54,870 nt of DNA from the NCBI GenBank assembly GCA_022729575.1, contig DZAL01000013.1, positions 1-54,870 on the forward strand, given 5' to 3'. The translations under genes and the position numbers were made by a program. The first letter of the stretch is position 1. Every line of letters begins with the position of its first letter. Below the pieces are notes generated by a model. It saw nothing but the letters and a program-made list of their open reading frames with translations, had not been told where the DNA came from and searched no databases. Positions 32,665 through 40,800 of this stretch are shown here, in pieces. Source of the stretch: Thiomargarita sp. (GTDB lineage: Bacteria; Pseudomonadota; Gammaproteobacteria; Beggiatoales; Beggiatoaceae).

Positions 32665-33055
32665 ATGAAGAATTTATTTGTCGATACCTCTGGCTGGGCC
32701 GAATTAATCGATGCTGATTTACCACATCATGCGAAATGTGTGAACATTTATCATCAACTGTGTCGAGAACGGCGTAAGTTAATCACTAGCAACTATGTGA
32801 TAACTGAGTTGGTGGCTTTATTGGCCAGTCCATTGCGGTTCCCGCGTCGGCAGATTATTACCGTGGTTCAAAGTTTGAGACAGTCTTCACAAGTTGAGAT
32901 TATACACGTTGACCAATTACTAGACTCCCTATCCTGGCAGTTTTTTAGTCAACGAGAAGATAAAAATTGGAGTCTGTATGCGTCAACAAGGATTGTGGGA
33001 AGCCTTGACCACTGACCATCATTTTGAACAGGCGGGTTTTACTCGTTTGTTATAA
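32665..33055 (+). pseudogene. PIN-domain (VapC-type) toxin, broken by internal deletion
   Basis: The first frame (32665-33015) has the PIN start FVDTSGWAELIDADLPHHAK with D7, YVITELVALL with E48, up to REDKNWSL. It should continue with the conserved V-D-C-x-S-F-V-V. That is missing, and the rest (MRQQGLWEALTTDHHFEQAG-FTRLL) lies in the +1 frame at 32978-33055. A short deletion with frameshift therefore removed an active-site Asp. The upstream antitoxin is intact, so the toxin is dead or reduced. The alternative, a programmed shift, would not restore the lost motif. Confidence 0.8.
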
Positions 33056-33072
33056 TTAAAGTAGTTATAAGT

Positions 33073-33149
33073 AAGTAGGGTGGGCAACAGGTTTATCGTT
33101 GCCCACCACTTCGATTAAGGTGGGCAAATAAACACTTGCCCTACTCATA
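33073..33149. repeat. AAGTAGGGTGGGCAACAGG palindromic repeat (family 4) with tail
   Basis: GTAGGGTGGGCAACAGGTTT-ATC-GTTGCCCACC followed by GATTAAGGTGGGCAAATAAA-CACTTGCCC. A close second copy is at 33804-33883. These bracket the FitAB/VapBC-like pair. Confidence 0.8.
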
Positions 33150-33177
33150 CTCAAAAAACTCTTGTGGAGGGAGATTT

Positions 33178-33414
33178 ATGCCAATGACACTATCTATTGA
33201 AAATGTGCCTGACTCTATCATACAAACCTTGTGTTTGCGTGCGTATCATCATCAGCGTTCGTTACAAAGTGAGTTGCTGTCGATTTTGGCACAAGTGGTT
33301 CAAAAACCGACTCGAAAGACGGCTTCTCAGGTGCTTGCAGAAGTGCAAAAACTCGGCTTACAAACGCCTGCGGAAGCCGTAACTATTCTGCGAGGCGACC
33401 GCGATGCTCACTAA
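33178..33414 (+). CDS. FitA/RHH-type antitoxin
   Basis: 78 residues from the ATG at 33178 (GGAGGGAGA upstream; longer frames lie in the repeat). Ribbon-helix-helix start: MTLSIENVPDSIIQTLCLRA, then HHQRSLQSELLSILAQVV, typical of FitA-like antitoxins. C-terminal tail with LQTPAEAVTILRGDRDAH. Overlaps the PIN gene by 11 bp. The pair probably autoregulates and flanks are family-4 repeats. Confidence 0.82.
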   Translation: MPMTLSIENVPDSIIQTLCLRAYHHQRSLQSELLSILAQVVQKPTRKTASQVLAEVQKLGLQTPAEAVTILRGDRDAH

Positions 33415-33790
33415 AATGATAGATGCTTCGGCAGTAGCCGCTATCTTGTTCAATGAACCAGAAGCGGCATTGGTAGCCAAAAAAGTGGGTAGCAGTTCGT
33501 TAGTGGCACCCATTCTACTGTGGTTTGAAGTGACAAATGTGTGTCTCACTAAACTCACCATACACGCACCGCAGCGCGAATCCATACTACATGCTTATGC
33601 GCTATTAAACCAATTGGAGATAGAACCTACCGAGGTGGATTATCAAGCAGTTCTTCTGTTAGCTGAACAAACTCGCTTAAGCGTTTATGATGCCAGCTAT
33701 TTATGGTTGGCCCAAACGTTGGGAACCGAATTGATAACACTTGACCAAAAACTCTTAAAAGCCGCCACTTCTTTAACTACCAGCGTTTAA
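33404..33790 (+). CDS. PIN-domain toxin (VapC/FitB-like), intact
   Basis: 128 residues. Acidic active-site residues are all visible: D7 (KMIDASAVAAIL), E42 (LLWFEVTNVCL), D96 (LSVYDASYLWLA) and D114 (ELITLDQKLLKA). PIN toxins are Mg-dependent RNases, usually cutting tRNA or rRNA. It overlaps its antitoxin by 11 bp. A start at 33404 or 33416 is possible. This is the only complete PIN pair in the 32-34 kb block. Confidence 0.9.
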   Translation: MLTKMIDASAVAAILFNEPEAALVAKKVGSSSLVAPILLWFEVTNVCLTKLTIHAPQRESILHAYALLNQLEIEPTEVDYQAVLLLAEQTRLSVYDASYLWLAQTLGTELITLDQKLLKAATSLTTSV

Positions 33791-33803
33791 GTGAAGTAAG
33801 GTA

Positions 33804-34013
33804 GTCAAGTAGGGTGGGCCACAGGTTTATCGTGACTCACTACTTCGATTAAGGTAGGCAAATAAACACTTGCCCCCTACTCATACTAACTCACCTTACG
33901 CATGACCACCCCCAACCCCTCCTTGGTAAGGAGGGGAGTAAGCACCACCTAAATCGCAGGGGATATTCCCCACCTTAGCCAGGAGGGGCTAGGGGTGGTG
34001 GTGCGTAAGGTGA
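33804..34013. repeat. Family-4 repeat followed by CCCCTCC palindromic repeat
   Basis: 33804-33883: AAGTAGGGTGGGCCACAGG and GGTAGGCAAATAAACACTTG, a sister of 33073-33149. 33891-34013: CTCACCTTACGCATGACCAC...GTGCGTAAGGTGAG palindrome with core in the opposite direction to 28578. No gene. Confidence 0.8.
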
Positions 34014-34030
34014 GATACTAAATAAAAAAG

Positions 34031-34696
34031 ATGACCAAGTTACTATTTTCCGAATTATCCAAAACTAAATTGAAGCTCGTAGCAAATCTTCAAGAAGTTG
34101 GAACTCACCTAGAACTATGGGATAATCAAATTTCCGAATGTACCTCTCCAGAACGCGAGAAACTTCGGTTGATTCAATCTTATCTAAGAGATTATCCCCT
34201 CAGTTTGATGAATGAAGCAACGATTTGGTCACGGGCCATTTATCCCTTGTTGATGTTAGCAGAAACCGGCAATATTCAAGCCTGGGCCCAAGTTCCTCTC
34301 AAAGCCCAATTTCCCAATTTTGAAATGGAAGGCATTGCCGATGGTGTGTTAGTCAGTTGTATTGCCGGTGAAATCACCGCACCCTATTTAGTGGTGGTGG
34401 AAGCCAAACGCGGTTTGGAAGCCCCCAATCCCAAATATCAATTGTATGGAGAAATGTTGGTGGCGGCCTGGTTAAACTGGCAAGAAAATAATAAGCCAGA
34501 CCAAGAAATTTTTGGTTGTTACACCATCACTGACAATTGGACCTTTGTACATGGACGAGTCACCGATTTTGACCATGAGAAACCGTTGCTAGAAGTGAAA
34601 ATGTCACGGGAATATATTCAGCGAAGTGAACCTGAAACTATCTTACAAATACTCAAAGCCATGATAACACAATTGGCGCCATATACTAGACCATGA
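34031..34696 (+). CDS. PD-(D/E)XK-fold-like protein
   Basis: 221 residues. A nuclease-like core is visible: E61 (SLMNEATIWSRAIYPLL), D104 in EMEGIADGVLV, then E124-A-K126 in YLVVVEAKRGLEAP. This spacing (E, D ~15-20 residues before ExK) is that of the restriction-endonuclease fold. A Gln/Tyr further on (KYQLYGEMLVAA) fits the usual helix. Similar proteins are common beside DUF4351/Rpn-like genes. It might be an accessory nuclease or a catalytically quiet relative. It starts 17 bp after a repeat, without a clear SD. The 167 bp after it hold nothing I recognise. Confidence 0.6.
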   Translation: MTKLLFSELSKTKLKLVANLQEVGTHLELWDNQISECTSPEREKLRLIQSYLRDYPLSLMNEATIWSRAIYPLLMLAETGNIQAWAQVPLKAQFPNFEMEGIADGVLVSCIAGEITAPYLVVVEAKRGLEAPNPKYQLYGEMLVAAWLNWQENNKPDQEIFGCYTITDNWTFVHGRVTDFDHEKPLLEVKMSREYIQRSEPETILQILKAMITQLAPYTRP

Positions 34697-34863
34697 ATCC
34701 ATAGCGCTGGTACCATTTTGGGAAGAATCATCTTGACCACTTGACTTAGAAAAAAGAAAGGCGTAGTGTTGTATACAGTGACACTTTTTCCTCCTGATTC
34801 TGGCAGGTCCACGCGGTCGTATGGGAACGAAAAAACGACTACTTATCTTAGGAATCACTCAAC

Positions 34864-35781
34864 ATGACTCGACAAATTCATGACCAATTTGGCAAAGAAC
34901 TACTGGCCGAATTGGTCCAACCTCTTGGACAAGTGAATACTAACCAAGAAATTCATGCGGAAACTTATCATGCCGATTTAGGTTTTATCCCCTCGCCGAC
35001 GGCTAAAGCGGAGAGTTTTCAAAAATTAGGACTCTTGGGACAACTGGTCCGAACCTCTTGTCTCCTCGAATATTTTTGGAAGCCGCCGACGTTAGCCGAA
35101 GTGCGTGGTGGATTATTGAAACTGTTTTCCTGGCATGGTCAATTACGGCGAGAGGCCAAACCGAAACGGTTATCTGAAAACGACTTATCGCGCTTGTGGA
35201 TTGTCACCACCACGATTCCTAAATCGTTCTTCACGCAAATTTCACTGAAACTGAACTTGCTGGAATGGGGGGAGGGCGTTTATGTGATGGAGGCACTTTT
35301 CAAAACGGCGATAGTGGCCATTGACCGGTTGCCCCTCACACCCGAAACCGTGTGGTTGCGATTACTAGGCCGCGGGGAAAGCCAAGAGCAAGCCGTAGAA
35401 ACCGTCTTGGCCTGGGTGAAAACCGACCCCTCGCTGTCAAACGTGTTGGAAATTATTTATAAATGGTGTACTCTATTGGACACTAAACCTCATTTAACTG
35501 AACCGGAAAAGGAATTGCTTATGAACGTAGAACAAGTCTATCAAGAAGCACGGCAACAAGCGGTGCAACAAGGTCGTTTGGAAATGCAACGGGAAATGCA
35601 ACGGGCTTTTGTCGAAAGTCTGCTGAAATCTCGTTTTGGCAAAGTGGACCGGAGTTTGTCAAAGGTCGTTGATTCCCTCGTACAATTTTCTCCTCAAGAA
35701 GTGGCTGATTATTTGTTGCAGTGGTCGCGGGAAGAATTGATTGCCGAATTTGGTAAGAAACGAGCCAAGGGTAAAAATTAG
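34864..35781 (+). CDS. DUF4351-type (Rpn-like) protein, copy 1
   Basis: 305 residues. The N-terminal ~200 residues look like the Rpn/transposase-derived PD-(D/E)XK family without its own clear motif (GKELLAELVQPLGQ, LEYFWKPPTLAEVRGGLLKL, LWIVTTTIPKSFF). The C-terminal ~50 residues carry the DUF4351 pattern: LLKSRFGKVDRSLSKVVDSL, SPQEVADYLLQWSREEL. A short Gln-rich coiled coil (QQAVQQGRLEMQREMQRA) links them. It is nearly identical over ~660 bp to the next gene. Role in recombination or defence is unproven. Confidence 0.7.
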   Translation: MTRQIHDQFGKELLAELVQPLGQVNTNQEIHAETYHADLGFIPSPTAKAESFQKLGLLGQLVRTSCLLEYFWKPPTLAEVRGGLLKLFSWHGQLRREAKPKRLSENDLSRLWIVTTTIPKSFFTQISLKLNLLEWGEGVYVMEALFKTAIVAIDRLPLTPETVWLRLLGRGESQEQAVETVLAWVKTDPSLSNVLEIIYKWCTLLDTKPHLTEPEKELLMNVEQVYQEARQQAVQQGRLEMQREMQRAFVESLLKSRFGKVDRSLSKVVDSLVQFSPQEVADYLLQWSREELIAEFGKKRAKGKN

Positions 35782-35828
35782 AAAGTAACTTCTCATTTCT
35801 AACCCTTAATCCTAATCCTTAATCCCAT

Positions 35829-35853
35829 GAGTACCAAGCGAAACTTGGTACTC
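35829..35853. repeat. GAGTACCAAGCGAAACTTGGTACTC palindrome (family 3, short)
   Basis: Reduced family-3 copy in the gap between the two DUF4351-type genes. Confidence 0.7.
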
Positions 35854-35878
35854 CTGGTTATTGCTAGAATCACTAACT

Positions 35879-36823
35879 ATGACCCGACAAATTCATGACC
35901 AATTTGGCAAAGAACTACTGGCCGAATTGGTCCAACCTCTTGGACAAGTGAATACTAACCAAGAAATTCATGCGGAAACTTATCATGCCGATTTAGGTTT
36001 TATCCCCTCGCCGACGGCTAAAGCGGAGAGTTTTCAAAAATTAGGACTCTTGGGACAACTGGTCCGAACCTCTTGTCTCCTCGAATATTTTTGGAAGCCG
36101 CCGACGTTAGCCGAAGTGCGTGGTGGATTATTGAAACTGTTTTCCTGGCATGGTCAATTACGGCGAGAGGCCAAACCGAAACGGTTATCTGAAAACGACT
36201 TATCGCGCTTGTGGATTGTCACCACCACGATTCCTAAATCGTTCTTCACGCAAATTTCACTGAAACTGAACTTGCTGGAATGGGGGGAGGGCGTTTATGT
36301 GATGGAGGCACTTTTCAAAACGGCGATAGTGGCCATTGACCGGTTGCCCCTCACACCCGAAACCGTGTGGTTGCGATTACTAGGCCGCGGGGAAAGCCAA
36401 GAGCAAGCCGTAGAAACCGTCTTGGCCTGGGTGAAAACCGACCCCTCGCTGTCAAACGTGTTGGAAATTATTTATAAATGGTGTACTCTATTGGACACTA
36501 AACCTCATTTAACTGAACCGGAAAAGGAATTGCTTATGAACGTAGATCAAGTCTATCAAGAAGCACGGCAACAAGCGATACAACAAGGCGTACAGCAAGG
36601 TGTACAACAAGGTGTACAGCTAGGCGTACAGCAAGGTCGTTTGGAAATGCAGCGAACTTTGGTCGAAAATCTGCTGAAATCTCGTTTTGGCAAAGTGGAT
36701 CGAAGTCTGTCAAAGGTCATTGATTCGTTGGTACAATGTTCTCCTCAAGAAGTGGCTGATTACTTATTGCAATGGTCGCGGGAGGAGTTGATTGCGGAAT
36801 TTGGCAAAAAACGGGGCCGATAA
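35879..36823 (+). CDS. DUF4351-type (Rpn-like) protein, copy 2
   Basis: 314 residues from the ATG at 35879. The DNA at 35879-36545 is almost identical to 34864-35530 (one silent change near the start). Difference begins at the E/D codon of NV(E/D)QVYQEARQQ. Here the coiled coil has grown to five (V/I)QQG-type units (IQQGVQQGVQQGVQLGVQQG), and the DUF4351 tail carries scattered substitutions. The pattern fits recent duplication, or gene conversion of the 5' part plus repeat expansion. The stop TAA is the first base triplet of a 13-bp tandem repeat. Confidence 0.72.
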   Translation: MTRQIHDQFGKELLAELVQPLGQVNTNQEIHAETYHADLGFIPSPTAKAESFQKLGLLGQLVRTSCLLEYFWKPPTLAEVRGGLLKLFSWHGQLRREAKPKRLSENDLSRLWIVTTTIPKSFFTQISLKLNLLEWGEGVYVMEALFKTAIVAIDRLPLTPETVWLRLLGRGESQEQAVETVLAWVKTDPSLSNVLEIIYKWCTLLDTKPHLTEPEKELLMNVDQVYQEARQQAIQQGVQQGVQQGVQLGVQQGRLEMQRTLVENLLKSRFGKVDRSLSKVIDSLVQCSPQEVADYLLQWSREELIAEFGKKRGR

Positions 36824-36940
36824 TCCCAGGAGATAATCCCAGGAGATAATCCCAGGAGATAATCCCAGGAGATAATCCCAGGAGATAATCCCAGGAGTAC
36901 AAAGCGGAGCTTTGTACAAAGCTCCGCTTTGTACTCCTGG
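36821..36940. repeat. Six 13-bp tandem repeats running into a family-3 palindrome
   Basis: TAATCCCAGGAGA repeated from 36821 to 36898; the last unit merges with CCAGGAGTACAAAGCGGAGC-TTTGTAC palindrome (36890-36940). It looks like slippage of the palindrome edge. The rest of 36941-37137 holds a family-4 repeat (36968-37002) and an AT-rich AGAATTTTCAGAATTTTAGA block. Confidence 0.88.
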
Positions 36941-37137
36941 TTCTGGTTATTTTAGTTATATTAGTAAAGTAGGGTGGGCAACCGGTTTCTCGTGGCCCAC
37001 CATTTATCAGATATAATGGTCTGAATCAGAATTTTCAGAATTTTAGAATTTTCAGAATGAGATTAATTTAACTATTCTGCCTGGCACCAGAGTGATATAA
37101 TATAATAAGTAGCACCAATGATACACTGGAGGTCTCA

Positions 37138-37398
37138 ATGCAAGCAGTTCCTTATATCCAAATCAGTGCGACTCTACCGCAGCCGTTGCTAGTACAAATC
37201 GAGCCATTATTGACTTCATCAGAATATCCTAATTTGTCGGCGTTGATCGAAGTAGCGCTGGTACAAATTTTACATGCCCGAATGGATGCCCAGATAGTGG
37301 CACAAGCGGCTAAACTTGATTTATCGCAAGAGCAAAGTGACGCTGAGGAAAGCATTGGAGATTACTTTGAACTCGTGGGTAAGGAGGGTGTATTTTGA
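37138..37398 (+). CDS. Antitoxin of a MazEF/PemIK-type pair
   Basis: 86 residues with GGAGG 5 nt upstream. Beta strand followed by helices: YIQISATLPQPLLVQIEPLL, YPNLSALIEVALVQILHARM, DAQIVAQAAKLD, acidic C-terminal tail (EQSDAEESIGDYFELVGKEG). This is a ribbon-helix-helix-like antitoxin. Its stop overlaps the next start (TTGA) with AAGGAGGG ahead, showing translational coupling to the toxin. Confidence 0.7.
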   Translation: MQAVPYIQISATLPQPLLVQIEPLLTSSEYPNLSALIEVALVQILHARMDAQIVAQAAKLDLSQEQSDAEESIGDYFELVGKEGVF

Positions 37399-37622
37399 TA
37401 TTGAATCGAGGAGCCATTCATCGGGTTCGACTGTTTCCCACAGAAGGACGTGAACAACAAGGTACGGCAAGACCTTGCTTAATTGTACAACGGCAAGCGT
37501 TAGCTAAAGTAGGTACTGCTATTGTAATTCCGTTAACCACCCAAAAACCTAGTGCTGGTTATCCGCTCACCGTATATAGTAAAATCCATATAAAATTGTA
37601 CGTACCCTCTGGAGTGCAATAA
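37395..37622 (+). pseudogene. MazF/PemK-like toxin truncated by a MITE
   Basis: Starts with TTG at 37395 (overlap with the antitoxin stop). The MazF beginning is clear: RGAIHRVRLFPTEGREQQGT, ARPCLIVQRQALAKV, TAIVIPLTTQKPSAGYPLTV. After residue ~61 the frame enters the MITE at 37575 and reads YSKIHIKLYVPSGVQ to a stop. The C-terminal half, with strands that bind RNA and the dimer interface, is absent, and no remainder is found downstream. The antitoxin is intact. Confidence 0.82.
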
Positions 37623-37692
37623 GAATTATTGCGCCTGGCGGCGCGTAGCGGCGCAATAATTCTTATTGCACTCCAGAGGGAATAGTACAGTA
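37575..37692. mobile_element. TA-MITE with CTGGAGTGCAATAAG palindrome (copy 1, 3' end lost)
   Basis: TATAGTAAAATCCATATAAA start and the long palindrome CTCTGGAGTGCAATAAGAAT...ATTCTTATTGCACTCCAGAG. It equals 43629-43765 but lacks the last ~25 bp, where a family-4 repeat follows (37694-37728). Confidence 0.85.
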
Positions 37693-37739
37693 AAGTAGGG
37701 TGGGCAACAGGTTTATCGTTGCCCACCATTTATCAGTAA

Positions 37740-37845
37740 AGTAGCGAGCGTAGAGCGTAGCGTAACGCACCATCGTATAAATTGCCATAAAACCATAAAA
37801 ATGGTGCGTTACGGCGCAAAAACACGCGCCTAACGCACCCTACAT
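37740..37845. repeat. GTAACGCACCAT...ATGGTGCGTTAC repeat
   Basis: GCGTAACGCACCAT and ATGGTGCGTTACGGC arms around AAATTGCCATAAAACC, then AACGCACCCTAC. Close to the STAND gene start; may shape its promoter region. Confidence 0.65.
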
Positions 37846-37880
37846 TCTGAAAATTCTGATTCAGACAATCAATAACTTAT

Positions 37881-40800
37881 ATGAACAATTTATCTCAACA
37901 GCCTTACAAAGGTCTCACTCCTTACGAGGAACGAGACAAAGATAATTTTTTTGGACGTGCCGAGGATATTCGCATTTTGGTGGATAAAATTCGTGCCCGT
38001 AAGTTAACCTTTTTATTTGCCGCCAGTGGTGTCGGTAAAAGTTCATTGTTACAAGCCGGGGTGATTCCGGAGTTGAAGCAGCCGGCGCATTCGTTTTATG
38101 CGCCGTTGGATGTGATTTATCTCCGCGATTGGGTCGAGAAGCCGTTGGAGACGTTTAAACAGAAGGTGTTGGACTATTTCCAACGTGATGGTCGTTTAAC
38201 GCCCGATGCTCATCAGCAAGCGTCGGTGGTTTTAAAGGATTTTCTCAATTTTTGTACTTTGTTGAGTAGTGACCCGTTGGTGATTATTTTAGACCAGTTT
38301 GAGGAGTTTTTTTACTATCAGCGTTATCAGGAGGAGTTTCAGCCGTTCATTGAACAGTTGTCGTTGGCGATTCATGATGGTGAGACGCCGACGGTGTTTG
38401 TGATTGCCATGCGGGAAGATTTTGCTTTGGAGTTGAATGCGTTTAAGGAATATATGCCGACGTTTTTGATTGAGAACTTTTATCGGTTGGAGAAGTTGAC
38501 GGAGGCGCAGGCGAAAGAGGCGATTGAACAGCCCGTGATGCGGAAGGAGGTGGCGTATGAACCAGCGTTGTTGACCGAGTTGTGGAAAGATTTAAGTCGG
38601 CGGGAACAGACGGAGAGAATGGGGGTGGAGGCGGTCAGTGGGAAGGAGGAGTTGCGGGTGGAGCCGCCGCATTTGCAGATTGTGTGTATGCAGTTGTGGG
38701 CGCATCCGGAGACGGAACGGACGCGGGTTATTTCGCTGGCCATTTATGTGGCACAAGGTCGGGCCGAGGGGTTGTTGAATCATTATTTTCGCAAGACTAT
38801 CCAGAATTTCTCGCGGCGGGAGAAGAAGTTAGCGTCGGCGGCGTTTGATTTGTTGGTGAGTCGGTATGGGACGAAGTTGGCGCGACCGTTGGCGGAGTTG
38901 GCAGCGACGTTGCGGGTAGCGGAGGCGGAGTTGGGGGCGGTGTTGAAGCGGTTGGATGAGCAGCGGGTGTTGCGGCAGCAGGACCGGCAAGGGAAGATTT
39001 GGTATGAGTTGTATCATGATGTGTTTGCCAAGCATGTGTATGAGTGGAATGAGGGGTATAAGCGGCAGCAGTTTATTTGGCGGTCGTTGATTCGTGGGGG
39101 TGTAGTGGCCGTGGGGTTGGTGGGCGTGGTGGTGGGGTATGATGGGTGGGTGAATTATACGCAGGTGCATTTGCGGTTAAGTCCGCAGAGTGGGGTGTCG
39201 GATGTGATTGAGGTGTATCAGGGGAAGTTGGGAAGTTTTGATTTTTTTGGGCAACAGGGTTATGTGTATGAGACGGATTATGGGCGGAATGATATTGAGG
39301 CGGATAAGTTGTTTAATCGGCGGCCCGTGGGGGAGATTGCGTCTTTGAATTTGGAGGTGGTGGAACAATGGCCTTTGCGGGAGAGAGTGGCGGGGTATGG
39401 GGAGTTGGGGGAATTTGGGAAGGCGTTTTGTTTGGCGGAGGCGACGCTGTCTCAAGGAGTAGATGTTGATTTGTCAAAAAAAGTAGTGGCTGATTTGCCG
39501 GATTTTCGCATGGAGGAGAGTTTTGAGTGGTTGCGAGAGCGTTACCATAAGGAGTCAAATGCGGTAAGCCGGGCTATTTCAGAGGGTTTAGCAAGCACAC
39601 GTCCCCCTTTTGCCACATTGTTGGAGGCTATGACAGATGAAGAAGGGGGGATTCGTGCGGCTGTTGCTTTTATATTGGGGGGTACTAGAGATAAACGGGC
39701 AATTGCAGTTTTGATTGAATGGTCGAAGAATTCCAATTCTGACGTTCGTCTCCGTGTCGCCGAATCCTTAGGACAACTGGGCAGTGTGGAGGCGGTGACA
39801 CCGTTAGTCGCCTTACTCAAGGATTCCGATGGGGGCGTTCGTCTCCGTGCCGCCGAAGCCTTAGATCAACTGGGCAGTGTGGAGGCGGTGACACCGTTAG
39901 TCGCCTTACTCAAGAATTCCGAGTCTGACGTTCGTAGCCGTGCCGCCTATGCGTTAGGACAACTGGGAAGTTCGCAAGCCGTGACCCCGTTAATCGAGTT
40001 ACTCAAGGATTCCGACTCTGACGTTCGTAGCAGTGCCGCCTATGCGTTAGGACAACTGGGAAGTGTGGAGGCAGTGACACCGTTAATCGCCTTATTCAAG
40101 GATTCAAACGAGAACGTTCGTAGCTATGCCGCCTATGCGTTAGGCCAACTGGGAAGTGTGGCGGCGGTGACACCGTTAGTCGCCTTACTCAAGGAGTCCA
40201 ATTGGGAGGCGATGACACCGTCAGATGTCTTCCTCAAGGAGGACGTTGGTAGCAGTGCCGCCTCTGCTTTAGGACAACTGGGAAGAGTGGAGGCGGTGAC
40301 ACCGTTAGTCGCCTTACTCAAGGATTCCGAATCGTGGGTTCGCGCCAGTGCCGCAAAAGCGTTAGGCCAACTGGGAAGTGCCAAGGCGCTGACACCGTTA
40401 GTCGCCTTACTCAAGGATTCCAATGAGGACGTTCGTAGCCGTGCCGCCGAGGCCTTAGGACAACTGGGAAGAGTGGAGGCGGTGACACCGTTAGTCGCCT
40501 TACTCAAGGATTCCAATGAGGACGTTCGTAGCCGTGCCGCCGAGGCCTTAGGACAACTGGGAAGTGTGGCGGCGGTGACACCGTTACTCGCTTTACTCAA
40601 GGATTCCGACTCTGACGTTAGTAGCCGTGCCGCCGCGGCCTTAGGACAACTGGGAAGTGTGGAGGCGGTGACACCGTTAGTCGCCTTACTCAAGGACCCT
40701 GACGTTAGTAGCCGTGCCGCCGCGGCCTTAGGACAACTGGGAAGTGTGGAGGCGGTGACACCGTTAGTCGCCTTACTCAAGGACCCTGACGTTAGTAGCC

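Larger units (their letters stand above)
37019..37866. mobile_element. Cassette bounded by perfect 23-bp inverted repeats
   Basis: GTCTGAATCAGAATTTTCAG-AAT at 37019-37041 is exactly inverted at 37844-37866. Inside: antitoxin, truncated MazF-like toxin, MITE copy, family-4 repeat and a GTAACGCACC repeat. Similar TCTGAATCAG repeats are widespread in several phyla, so the flanks may be independent insertions. Confidence 0.55.

Noticed and set aside
34618..34858. Minus-strand ORFs between the PD-(D/E)XK-like and DUF4351-type genes
   Set aside because: Overlap the real gene end; text has no family resemblance and no SD.
38480..39820. Several long antisense ORFs, rich in Pro/Gln/Arg
   Set aside because: Artefact of G-skewed coding in the STAND gene; no start signals, low-complexity text.
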